This document shows positions 54,675-64,000 of a stretch of DNA of 64,000 nt, in pieces. This stretch comes from Linnemannia hyalina (Eukaryota; Mortierellomycota; Mortierellomycetes; Mortierellales; Mortierellaceae): the NCBI GenBank assembly GCA_019671135.1, contig JAHRHY010000006.1, positions 2,170,001 through 2,234,000 of the forward strand, read 5' to 3'. Both the position numbers and the translations under genes were made by a program. Position 1 is the first letter of the stretch; each line of letters begins with the position of its first letter. The notes under the pieces were generated by a model. The model made no database searches. It saw only the letters and a program-made list of their open reading frames with translations, and had not been told where the DNA came from.

Positions 54675-56356
54675 ATGTCATTCACACCTCCCAACACTCA
54701 GGGCATTCGCTCCATCAACATCAACAACCCCGCCTCATCTCCGCCGCACCCAACCGAGGTAGTCTATGTCGACATCTACACCGACCGCATCACAAAGGAA
54801 AAGTTCATTCTCTGGGAAGATGTCCGTCTGGTCTTCCACAACGCCCTTTATGTCCGACACAAAGCAAGGATGGTTCCCTTTATGAAAGACGACGATTTCA
54901 ACACGTACGTCTATGAGCTTGTAGGTTCGACAGCAAAACGAGAATGAAGTTACTTTTTGGCTAACACCACAATTGTCTACTTTTCTCCGCTCTAGGATAA
55001 AGCCGCTTCGAATTGCTGTCATTCCCGGCGAAATACTAGACATTATCATAGGCAACCCACAGGACAACACTCCTCAGCAGCGGCCATCAGTTCTCAGGAA
55101 GATTAAGCAACAGGCAGCATGGCTCCCAAGGCACAATCCATTTTCAACAATGCGGCCAATATCCCCTACCCACCCATCAACCTCTGTTTTCAATCCTCGC
55201 TTTAGACCACCGGGAAACAATTTTACCCGCGCCCAAAACACGAGGCAACAACTCGACGAAGCGGCTGTTCGAGTCCGTAACAAAGAGCTCGCGCGCAAGT
55301 ACGCCAAAAAAGCGATGACCAAGATTGCAGACACGATGGATCTCGACGCGCTGTACACAAAGGGCGATGCAGGTCCCTCTGACTTTTGGAAGGCTCTGGA
55401 GTGCTACATGAAGGCTGTCCATCAGAGTCATGCGCATGCTCAGGTCCAAGTCGGCGACCTTTTTTTTGAAGGCCAGGATGTTTCTAAGGATTCGTTCATC
55501 GCCATGGGATGGTATCATAAAGCGAGTTTCAAGGAGACACCAAAGCTCAGCGAAAAGTTGAGGCCCATAGACTGTAAGTGGCGTAAACTTTGTCCATTGT
55601 TACGAGTGTTGTTTTTTATATGCTTCAAATTCTTACCAAAACGTCGTCATCCCCACATGGCTATAGCTCCGAATGTCAAAAGATAGCGGCACCCGACACG
55701 CCCACGAGCAGCTTACTCAAGTCCCAACACAACAGCAGCAAAACGTCCGTTGTCTAACATTCCAGCGATGACAACGAGCCGCAAATGTCCAAGGAGTTCC
55801 CTACTCTTGCCAATGAAGCCCCTCCTCTCACCAACAACTCCTTTCCAACAAAACCCGTTGTCAGTCAGAGTGGCATTGACGCCCAGGTCGCTCTTGGAGA
55901 TAATTACATGTACAACCAGAACTACCAAGCTGCCATGGAATGCTACCTCAAGGCCGCCAACCAATGACATCCAGTCGGCCAGCGACGTGTCGGATCCATG
56001 TACGACAGTGGTGAGGGTGTCACCCAGAACTACTCGACTGCGATGCGGTGGTATCTAAAGTCGGCCAATCAAGGAGATGCAAACGCACAGCTCAACATCG
56101 GAACATTATACAAACACGGTCTTGGTGTCCCCAGGACTTTTCTCGAGCGATGAACTGGTACCAGGATGCTGCCAATCACGGATTGGCAGAAGGTCAATAC
56201 AGAGTCGGTTGTATGTATAGCAGTGGACAAGGCACGCGCAATGATGGTTCTCAAGCGGTACACAGGTTTCTTAAGGCCGTCGATCAAGGACACGTGGAGG
56301 CTAAGCGTAGTCTGCATTTATTATACCCCTGGTCTAACTGTACTGGGATAAAGTGA
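54675..56356 (+). pseudogene. Sel1-repeat protein, paralogous head-to-head copy, broken
   Basis: Plus strand. Exon 1 (54675-54904) starts MSFTPPNTQGIRSI and has the shared module: EVVYVDIYTDRITKEKFILW, then LYVRHKARMVPFMKDDDF. Exon 2 (54996-55573) continues IKPLRIAVIPGEILDIIIGN, a linker, and a first Sel1 unit (AQVQVGDLFFEGQDVSKDSF). Past the next candidate intron (about 55574-55686) the frame carries stops: TAA near 55755 (SVV-stop-HSSDDNEPQ) and TGA at 55965-55967 (KAANQ-stop-HPVGQRRVG, where Gly would be expected). A frame loss in CCCC near 56130 then interrupts GVP-QDFSRAMNWYQDAANHG. Reading resumes to a stop at 56356. Exons 1-2 alone could still make a ~270-aa truncated protein carrying the N-terminal module and one Sel1 unit. 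Confidence 0.75.
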
Positions 56357-57281
56357 AGGGACACTCGCTTGCATGTGGCAAGCGTGTGCGTAAAAAAAAG
56401 AAAACCAATAGAGGGTTTTTCTTGGTCATTCGCCACATATCTCTGGGAAGCGTTGTTTAGTTCATGCGCACTGTTTCTCCTCCCATTCCAGCGCCTTCAA
56501 ATGTAATTTGACCTTCTGCAAGAACCTCCGCCTGTTGGGACCTCACTTTCTATTTCCTTACTGCTGTGCCTGCTTGCATTTTTTTGCACACGTTTTACGC
56601 TGTCTAAGCCTCCATCTACATCAAGTTCCCAGATCTTCAAGCGTGAGAAGAAAATGGCGATGTTAACCAACATTTCAAAAAAAAAAAAAGGAGATCGTGT
56701 ACCTTTTTTTCATGCAGTCGATCTTCCTCAGCTGCAGGTCATGCATGATGTTACTGTACACCCTTTCTAACCCTCTAAACCCCTTCACGTTCAAACAAAA
56801 AAGAAAAAAAAAAACTTTTTTTTTTCACACTCCTACGGAACCCTTCGCCGATGATGCAGCTGATGATGGTCTTGACTTTGGTGGGGGTACCCTGAATTCA
56901 AAATTTTCTCCTTGAATGCTCTTGTGCATGTCATGTACTTTACTTTTTGGGTGTCTTGCATTGCCGAAAATACAATTTCTGGGAGGGAAAGGTCCCCTGA
57001 CCAGACCAAAAGGTCAAGAAAAAAAAAAAAAAAAAAAAGAGAGCAACGATCGGCGTAGCATACTTCAAGGAAAACAGGAAAACAAAATTTGGTTTTAATT
57101 ACAGCTCTTGAGGAGGGTGTTTTTCTCTTGGAGAAAGAAGAAAAGAGAAGAAAAAAGGTATAGAAAAAAGCCATGGGAGCTTTTTGTGGGAAATGACAGA
57201 ACGAAGCAAAAGAATTTTACAGAAATAGAAGAGAAAGAAAAGAAGGGTAACATGCTACCATGCTACTGTACAACCCGCGTG
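56357..57281. other. Intergenic region with A/T homopolymers
   Basis: Holds poly-A/T runs (56678-56690, 56803-56824, 57019-57038) and no recognisable gene. The right end is the 3' region of the carbonic anhydrase gene. Confidence 0.5.
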
Positions 57282-58664
57282 TTAAGAGCGAGTGATGGCG
57301 ACGGTATCACGTGCTGCAAAGAGGGTACTGGAATCAACACTCAACTGTGCCTTCAGATCCTCCGCGCTCTTAAGATGGTATCCTAACTCTCCCAACAAGC
57401 CCGTCTGTATATCATACACCAATCCGACAATCTCAACCTTCTGCCCTCTTTCCCACGCAGCCTTCATGATCGGTGACTTTGCGACCGTCAAGACCGAGTT
57501 CCTGGCGTTAATCTCAACCAGAGCGCGACATTTCTCTTCCTGGTCAAGGATCTGGTCGAGGTTATCCTGGTGTTGGGCCTTGACTTCCTTGATGTTTCCG
57601 AGCCAGTGATCGATGAGGCCATAGGAGTGGTCACCCAGGGCGGCGGCAACACCTCCGCAGCCGTAGTGGCCACAGACTACCACGTGTTCGACCTTGAGGA
57701 CCTCGACTGCGTACTGGAGGACGGAGAGGCAGTTCAGATCTGTGCTCACGACGACGTTTGCGATGTTCCTGTGTGTGAATACTTCTCCTGGTGCTGCATT
57801 TTGTTGTATTTTTTTGGTAAGATATGGCGTATGATGGTGAGTTGGTGTCGTGAGATACGGCGGAATTGGGGACCCGATCGAAAAGAATGGAGAGAGAAGA
57901 GATGGAAGGGGGGCGGTTAGAGATTGGCTGGGGTGATGGCATGACATGCCCGAGGTACAGAGTACAGAAAAGAGAGCAAGAGCACAAGAGCACAAAAGAA
58001 ACACAGGGATACAGCAATTGTTGAGAGACGGAAAATAAAAATACAATTTTGGCCAACCATCGCACCGCGATGTACGAAGGAAAGGGAGGGGAACAAACAA
58101 TTGCCAATGGTGTGTGTGTGTGGCCCTCTCAGGCTTATCGAAGCTATTATTTGGTACCCCGACTCCATTCCTCCTCAAAAAAAAAAAACGGACAAAAAAA
58201 AAAGGCGGACAAAAAAAAAAGGCGGACAAAAAAAAACAAGGCAAGAGGGGAAACCTACCGAGTTGAAGAAGTTCGTTCTCGGGGACACGAGAATCAGAGC
58301 ATCCGATCCAGAAGACTTTGGGCTGCTGACCCTGGGAGCACTTCTCAAAGAAATCCGGTTGACGCTCCTTGATGGCCTTGGACCAGGCACGGTTGTTCTT
58401 GATCAAACGAGCAAGGCCGTGTTCCTTGGCGACCGAGGGGCTAGGTCCCAGAGTAACAGGGGAACGAGCGCAGCATGAGTCGTCATCTTCATCGTCAGTC
58501 TCGTCGGTTTTGGCGGTGTTGTACTTGTGCAGGAGATGGTGATGGTGTTGGTGGTGGTTATGGGGGTTCTTGATGTCGAGGGCCTGGACCTGGGTGGCGA
58601 TGTTTTCAGTCGAGGAAGTGGTTGTGGTGAAGGTCTCTTTGGTATGGATGGTATCGGCGGCCAT
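57282..58664 (-). CDS. Beta-class carbonic anhydrase (Nce103-like)
   Basis: Two exons on the minus strand, 58664-58259 and 57793-57282, giving 305 aa. Zinc ligands and the active-site dyad are present: VFWIGCSDSRVPENELLQL (Cys122, Asp124, Arg126) and VVVCGHYGCGG (His178, Cys181), with APGEVFTHRNIANVV across the splice junction. The N-terminal ~80 residues are Thr-rich, then His-rich (about residues 35-46), then acidic (TDETDDEDDDSCC), longer than in yeast Nce103; I see no clear mitochondrial presequence. The enzyme interconverts CO2 and bicarbonate and supplies bicarbonate to carboxylases at ambient CO2. The 465-nt intron is a multiple of three and stop-free in frame. The frame also stays open upstream to 59066, but a TATA box at 58901-58908 lies inside that extension, so I use MAADTIHTKE at 58664 as the start. 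Confidence 0.92.
   Translation of the reverse strand: MAADTIHTKETFTTTTSSTENIATQVQALDIKNPHNHHQHHHHLLHKYNTAKTDETDDEDDDSCCARSPVTLGPSPSVAKEHGLARLIKNNRAWSKAIKERQPDFFEKCSQGQQPKVFWIGCSDSRVPENELLQLGRFPLLPCFFLSAFFFCPPFFFVRFFFLRRNGVGVPNNSFDKPERATHTHHWQLFVPLPFLRTSRCDGWPKLYFYFPSLNNCCIPVFLLCSCALALFSVLCTSGMSCHHPSQSLTAPLPSLLSPFFSIGSPIPPYLTTPTHHHTPYLTKKIQQNAAPGEVFTHRNIANVVVSTDLNCLSVLQYAVEVLKVEHVVVCGHYGCGGVAAALGDHSYGLIDHWLGNIKEVKAQHQDNLDQILDQEEKCRALVEINARNSVLTVAKSPIMKAAWERGQKVEIVGLVYDIQTGLLGELGYHLKSAEDLKAQLSVDSSTLFAARDTVAITRS
57794..58258 (-). other. Stop-free, 3n-length intron of the carbonic anhydrase gene
   Basis: The donor reads GTAGGT and the acceptor ATGCAG. It is 465 nt (155 codons), with no in-frame stop between the two exons. 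If retained it would insert a Phe/Pro/Ser-rich, partly hydrophobic segment directly between the two zinc-binding halves. Part of it is a triple A-run repeat (AAAAAAAAAAGGCGGAC units, 58183-58235). Confidence 0.75.
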
Positions 58665-58900
58665 GTTTGCTGGTGATGTGGGTGGTGATGTGGGTGGTGA
58701 GTCTGGTTTGCTAAAGAGTGACCAGAAGCGAGCAGTGTTAAAGGATGAAATGGTGGAGGATATGTATGTGGTATCGAGATCTTGCAGTCGGATCTCGAAA
58801 AGTAATATGTAGAGTGGTAAAAGGTAGTAGTGGGGTAATGGAAAGAAGAAAGCTGATAGATAAAAGAAGAAAGAAGAAGAAACGAATGGTCGGATAGACG

Positions 58901-58908
58901 TATTTATA
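58901..58908 (-). promoter_or_regulatory. TATA box of carbonic anhydrase (TATAAATA)
   Basis: On the minus strand it reads TATAAATA, about 240 bp upstream of the chosen ATG and followed by a CT-rich leader, which places transcription start near 58870. Confidence 0.55.
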
Positions 58909-61156
58909 AGGAAAGAAAGGATAGGGAGACAAAGGCCGAGGAACAGGAAAACGGCCATATGGTTTTTGGACAGCAATGTATCGAGACCATGGTAAAGATG
59001 ATCTGGAAGGTATGTAGATATGATATGTACGAGGCGTGTGACGATGATGCAGTTCCTAGTGCTCAAATATCAAAGTGGAACAGAGGGCAGACGACGACAA
59101 TAGCAGTCCAGATGAGCACACAGGCACACACACGTTCCTGTTAACAAACACAGAACAGGGGCATGCTTGTCCAGATTATGCAAAAAAAGGAAACTCCCTC
59201 TCTCTCTGTATTCCATATGTATGTCTCGCTTTGTAATTGTCGCTTCTGCCATACCCTTATCTAGCCTTGGCCCTCTTTCGTACTGTCTGCCTGTTTGTCC
59301 GGATGAATGTGTCTATATGAAGGGAAGTCATTCGTACCTGGTTGATTCTGATATGGACGACGAAGCGAGCTTCCTGTAATCACAAGTGCAAGGAGGTGTT
59401 GTTATTTGTGAATGTGCAAGGGTGTGTTTCTGTTGGGAGAGTGTCGGTCGGTGGTGGTAGGTTGAAGAAGAGAGAGAAAGAGAGAAAAAAAAAGGGAGCT
59501 CTCCAATGCCCCCTCGCCATTTTATATGAACGTCTTCGATTGCCATTTTTTTCTCATTCACCCTTTTTGTCGAACTAGAGTACTTTTCTTATTTTTGGTT
59601 CCTTGCACGCCGTCGTTCATTGGCGGATAAGTTGTCCATCCGACAAGGTTTTCCCTATTCCCTCTCCCTCTTTCACGCTTTTCCCTATCCATTAGGGAGT
59701 CGCGACCGACAGTCAGAGTGAAGTAAGAAGAAGTCGGATAAAAAACAACAACGGCTGCTCTCTTTCTCCGAAGGAAAAAGATCCAATAACCACCCTACAG
59801 CGAGAACGAAAATGTCACTCTTCATCTCTGAGAAAGTTATGTTGGGGTTACTATTCGTTCTATATTCGCAATCGCAAAGAAAAAGTAATATAAAGGCGCA
59901 TTCATCTTCATCACTCATACTTCGTTTTCTGGTCCATTCCGATACGTTCTTCCCGCAACAAAGGATCCCCCTTGCTCATGGTCACCACTATCTTTGCGCC
60001 CTCGCACTATCCACGTTTCATGTCAATTATTCGCTCATCTACATTATCTAGTTTTCTCTGTTTTGTTTTGTCAATAATACAAAATGAACGTTCTCGCTCG
60101 GTCTTCTTTTGGTGCCAAGTGCGGTGCGAGGAAATCAGGTTCCACCCATGGTTCCCTTGCTATGCCGCTTTGTCTTCGCATCTTGTACTTTACCCGATGC
60201 GTTTGTGTTGCGAACCAAAATAGGTCCATGACCGAGCCCTTTCCCTTCAAAAGGGCTATCTCTCGCTTTCGCTCTTCCACCATACCCTTCCATTTCTCCT
60301 CCTTTGTGTCAAAAAACAGCGCACATACATGCGCACGAACACACGAAAGGGTATTTGCTTGGATGAACTGATGCACATCGCCCAAAGTGGACTGAGAGAC
60401 ACAAATCGAACTCTCGAACAAAGGACTGCAGACAGGTGGTTGAGGGCTGTGATTTGGGTGGTGATGAATAAATGTTCTGCACCTCATGACCCTCCTCTCT
60501 CTCCCGCTTCCTTCTCTCACACTTGATTGAAGCTCTCAATAGGCCCATTCGTTGAACCCAGAAGAGCGTGCCTGTCTGTGTGGAAATAGTAATCCCGAAC
60601 AAAGAAGAGAGAAAAAAAAATAAAGAGTAAAGAGTAAAGAGTAAGTAAAGAGTAAAGAATAAAGAGTAAAGAGTAAAGGTAAAGAGTAAAGAATAAACAA
60701 TAAAGAGTAAAGAGTAAGAGTAAAGAGTACAAAGTAAAGAGTAAAGAGAAGGCGTTCATCGATAGGTGTGAGAATGAAGAAAAAGAGTTGAGGTTGTGAG
60801 CAATGAACGGGTGCACAAAAAAAGATCTTTTGTGGGGCATCAAATATGCAACGTGCAACTATCGAACGTTCAATTACGCGTGTGGAGGCTGTGCAATTAC
60901 GAATAGTTAAAACCCCTTTTTTTTAACTCCACGTGATGAGGCAGAGATCGTACCTGAAAATATATTTTCGATATCTGATCAAACTGATCAAACAATCCCA
61001 AATCCGGCGAGCAAATTATTCTACACACACTACTCTCACACAAGATATCTCCTGCTGCCCTCTCTACTGACAACAACTGGTGCAAAGATGACAAGTGAGA
61101 AAGGGAAAGGATAAGGTGTAGCAGAATATATTACAATGGAAGTCGATGCGTTGGGT
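58909..61156. other. 2.2-kb intergenic region, no gene recognised
   Basis: Low-information sequence between the carbonic anhydrase promoter and the 3' end of the hypothetical membrane protein gene. Open frames (up to 149 codons) lack domain features. The notable element is the heptamer repeat at 60621-60748. Confidence 0.5.
60621..60748. repeat. (TAAAGAG)n heptamer minisatellite
   Basis: About 16-18 imperfect copies of a 7-bp unit, TAAAGAG on the + strand (CTCTTTA on the other), with indels and variants such as TAAAGAA and TAAACAA. It is not a telomere-type unit. Confidence 0.85.
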
Positions 61157-61753
61157 TTATTGCGATTTGTTCTTCCAGGAGATCTCTCGGCCGCCATTCT
61201 CGCCAAGGGGTTCTGGCCCAGAAGACGTCTGGGTATGGTGCTGGTGCTTCTCCTTCTCTTCTTTCTCCTTCTCCTCCCTGGCCGTTCGTCCCGTGAACTC
61301 CTGCCATCCTTCATTGACCATCTTTACCTTCCGCCTCCGTCTCCGCTTCTTGACCCCTGGTTCTGTCCCTGACTGCTCTGCATCAGTTATTGCCGTTGTG
61401 CTCTCGAGTCCTGAATCTGTTGTTGATGTCCGATCAGTCAATAGTGAAATGATAGGCCTTTGATGCGATATTGAAGACGACGTGGTCGCATTATGGTGCT
61501 GTGATGAATGCGATGTCGATGATGGATCCTGTTCCTCGGAGGATGTGCCACTTCTGGACCGCCCGCGGTTCTCGATGACATGAAAATCCTTGCCCTGAAG
61601 TCTCTGCTGATTCAATGCCTCGGCACGCTTGTCGTCCACGACCTTCCAGGGGACGAATGCCGGAGTTGCGACTGTGAATACGGCTCCGACCGCGACTGTA
61701 AAAAAAAGTGAGAGGGTGATCCGTTGTCGCTGTAGCAGCGTGAGCGGCTTCAT
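61157..61753 (-). CDS. Hypothetical single-span membrane protein
   Basis: A 198-aa single exon starting MKPLTLLQRQRITLSLFFTV. Residues ~10-35 form one hydrophobic span (RITLSLFFTVAVGAVFTVAT) followed by PAFVPWKVVDDKR. The rest is hydrophilic: Ser/Thr-rich, then Lys/Arg-rich (KKRRRRRKVK), then Glu/Lys-rich. A short N-terminus, one helix and a Pro-Trp exit resemble small mitochondrial inner-membrane or assembly proteins, but I cannot assign a family. The frame is open upstream to 62167; that extension overlaps the presumed promoter shared with SGT1 and is not favoured. The start lies 486 bp from the divergent SGT1 start. Confidence 0.6.
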   Translation of the reverse strand: MKPLTLLQRQRITLSLFFTVAVGAVFTVATPAFVPWKVVDDKRAEALNQQRLQGKDFHVIENRGRSRSGTSSEEQDPSSTSHSSQHHNATTSSSISHQRPIISLLTDRTSTTDSGLESTTAITDAEQSGTEPGVKKRRRRRKVKMVNEGWQEFTGRTAREEKEKEEKEKHQHHTQTSSGPEPLGENGGREISWKNKSQ

Positions 61754-62238
61754 CTCTGTATATTGATATCCTCTTGGAGGTGGTTGTCGATAGGGAGGGG
61801 CGGCTGTTTGCGGTGTGTTGGTTCGGTTCTTGTGCTCCTCGGCTGTTCTCGGACTTTTCGGGGATCCTGTGAGCGTGAGTGAATGCGAGGAATGAGATGG
61901 ATGTTTGTTTCCCGCGCAGAATGTCCTTTCGCCGGAAAAAAAGTAGTTGCTGGCGGTACAAGTCCTGTGGTAGCTGTGGTCCTTGGGTTTCCGTGGAAGA
62001 GTTCGAATGCAAGCATGGTTAGATCTTTTTTTTTTCTCCCTTGCAGGAGTTCCTCCAGCTCGCTCGCTGGAAATCCCGATATACGTCACCGTATTTTTTG
62101 ATCGAGTATGATCTTCATACACCATTGATGGATGTTTCTGGACTCCTCTCTGTGCGTCTTTCTTCACACATCACCCCTTTCCCTCCCTTTTCTTTTCTAC
62201 TCACCCATCCATCCTCAAACTCAACAACACACACAGCA
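61754..62238. other. Divergent promoter region between the hypothetical gene and SGT1
   Basis: 485 bp, CT-rich on the + strand in the last 80 bp before the SGT1 ATG. No gene is supported; open frames here on the minus strand extend the hypothetical gene without conserved features. Confidence 0.45.
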
Positions 62239-64000
62239 ATGACTACCGTTCAGGACTTGTTCGCCCAGGGCAGCCATGCCTTCGCCGACGAAGACTACGA
62301 GGAGGCCGTCAACTTTTACACAAAAGCCATCGAGATCAACGCGTCTCATGTCGAGATCTTCCTCAAGCGGTAAGTCACCTTTGCTCTTGTTCATTGGAAG
62401 ACAACGAGAGAACAGCAAGGAAGGAAAAGTTGTTTGGGATGGACACTGAGGCATAGACTGCAAACGCGAAGGGCTAGTTTGCGCAAAATAAGTGACTGGG
62501 ATGAAACGAAGCCAAAGCATAACTATCGCTTGCACAGCAAAAAAATACCACAAGATACTAATACTTCTTTATACTCTTGCTATTTGACATCGTGTTTAGC
62601 TCGGCCACCTATCAGAAACTGGGAAAGGACAAGGAAGCTTATGAGGATGCCCTCAAGGCCCTCGCTCTCATCAAGGAGAAGCCCTCTGTCGACGTTTCGG
62701 TCGAGGCCAAGGCTCAGCTCCGCAAGGGGTACGATATCCTCCGCTTTTCGCCACGCTTACCACACGTTGACCACACTATTCTCATCATTCGATCTGCCAT
62801 GCTTTGCTTTCCACAAGAAAACAACAATAGCTGACCTGTATTGTATCTCCTCGTCTGTCTAATAGTGTTGCGGCGTTCCACTTGCATGATTACCAGACTG
62901 CCAAAGTCGCATTGGAGGCTTGCCACGCTTTGAGCCCCGATCAGAGAACTTTGGCCAGCTGGATGCGCAAGAACGAACAGGAACTCGCCAAGCAGCCTAA
63001 GGTTACCGCACCTACCCCTGCCCCTGCCCCTATTGCTGCTGCCCCTGTTGCCTCTGCTGCACCCGTTGCCGTTGTCCCTGCTTCTCCTGCTACCCCCGCT
63101 GTTCACCGTGTCAGGTAATGGATTGCAGCTCTTTGTCACAAGGAATTTAGACGGAGGTCATGATGGACAAGAAAGAGTCGCTAACGATGATTGAGGTTCT
63201 CTTATTTTCATTCCATTACAATAGACACGAGTGGTACCAGAACGACAGCTATGTGACCATCAGCGTTTTCATCAAGAGCGTCAAGAAGGAGTCGGTCGAC
63301 ATCAACATCACGGAGAACGCTGTAAGGGTTTCAAACGACAACTCACTGAACCACGAGATTTTGGAATCCATGCAACCGCAAAGGAGTACAACACTAACAC
63401 ATACGACCATCTGCGATTACTCGATAATAGTTGTCGGTCTCGGTCAAGATGCCTACTGGATCGGACTACTCGTTGGAACTGGAGCCTTTGAGCCACGCCG
63501 TTGTTCCCTCGGAGAGCAAATTTGAGGTCCTTTCGACCAAGATTGAGATCCAGCTCAAGAAGGAGCGCTTCGCCATCAAGTGGGGAGCCCTCGAAGGCGA
63601 CGATGTCAACGCCGGATCAATGGCCACCACCAACGGTTAGTCTTTCTCTACTTTCTATTTGGACGATTCAACTCCACTTTGCACAGCACTATCTATGACC
63701 TGATGTTGACTTACATGATTCGTTATCAAACAATAGTTGCAGGTGCCCCTGCTTACCCTTCGTCGTCGAGAAAGACCAAGAACTGGGATGCGTTGGAGAA
63801 GGAGGCGGCCAAGGATGAAGAGAAGGCCGATGGCGACAAGGCTTTGAACCAGCTCTTTGCCCAGATCTACAAGGACGCCGACGACAACACCAAGCGTGCG
63901 ATGATGAAGAGTTTCACGGAGAGCAACGGAACCTGCCTCTCGACCAACTGGGACGAGGTTGGCAAGGGTACCGTCGAGACCCGTCCTCCTGAGGGCATGG
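62239..64000 (+). CDS. SGT1: SGT1 co-chaperone (TPR-CS-SGS), 3' partial
   Basis: Six exons are visible: 62239-62369, 62600-62728, 62866-63114, 63225-63321, 63431-63635 and 63737 to the window end, about 358 codons. TPR domain: [54 protein letters not shown], then [20 protein letters not shown]. An Ala/Pro spacer follows, then the CS domain: [55 protein letters not shown]. The SGS domain begins [20 protein letters not shown], and [20 protein letters not shown] and [20 protein letters not shown] follow before the sequence ends. Gene end and stop are outside the window. Sgt1 links Hsp90 to Skp1-containing ubiquitin ligases and is needed for kinetochore assembly. The exon 4-5 junction is supported by frame continuity (TENA/LSVSVK). 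Confidence 0.93.

Noticed and set aside
57282..59066. Continuous 594-codon minus-strand open frame over the carbonic anhydrase
   Set aside because: It runs through a clear GT-AG intron that separates conserved zinc-binding halves and through a TATA box upstream; the two-exon model is favoured.

Overview
The window looks like fungal nuclear DNA, most likely from an early-diverging filamentous fungus of the Mortierella type (Mortierellomycota). That placement is inference. It rests on short GT-AG introns of about 90-465 nt, very Q/S/P-rich regulators, long pyrimidine-rich leaders, fungal housekeeping genes (GID4/VID24, an Msg5-like phosphatase, a Zrc1/Cot1-like transporter, a Ypc1/Ydc1-like ceramidase, an Nce103-like carbonic anhydrase) and Sel1-repeat genes with a conserved N-terminal module that I recall as abundant in Mortierella relatives.

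Layout. 0-15.3 kb is regulatory: the 3' end of a Q-rich protein (+), a four-exon GID4 substrate receptor of the GID/CTLH ubiquitin ligase (-), a single-exon Msg5-like dual-specificity phosphatase (+) and a 939-aa Yap-like bZIP factor (-). From 15.3 to 35.8 kb I find no intact gene. This stretch holds long CT- or GA-rich tracts, microsatellites, a decayed minus-strand coding relic (30.0-32.1 kb) and a broken retrotransposon ORF1-like relic (32.9-33.5 kb) bracketed by imperfect direct repeats. From 35.8 to 45.7 kb genes are dense: CDF zinc transporter (+, 4 exons), class B DnaJ/Hsp40 (-, 2 exons), PARN-like poly(A) ribonuclease (+, 5 exons), a small Arg/His/Gly-rich protein (+), and alkaline ceramidase (-, 4 exons).

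46.3-56.4 kb is a zone of gene decay mixed with living genes: a degenerate tandem copy of the ceramidase, a non-canonical nucleotidyltransferase (+, 3 exons) that appears to lack the third catalytic Asp, an intron-containing tRNA-Tyr(GTA), a 5'-truncated cation/H+ antiporter relic with two frame breaks, and two divergently oriented (head-to-head) Sel1-repeat genes, each with internal stops and a frameshift. The right end carries beta-carbonic anhydrase (-, 2 exons, with a stop-free intron whose length is a multiple of three), a hypothetical single-span membrane protein (-) and SGT1 (+, six exons, running off the window).

The genes do not form one pathway. Shared themes are proteostasis (GID4, DnaJ, SGT1), mRNA 3'-end metabolism (PARN, nucleotidyltransferase), stress/MAPK and transcriptional control, and ion or lipid homeostasis. 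All exon boundaries were read by eye from GT/AG sites and reading-frame continuity; none was checked with transcripts or a database search.
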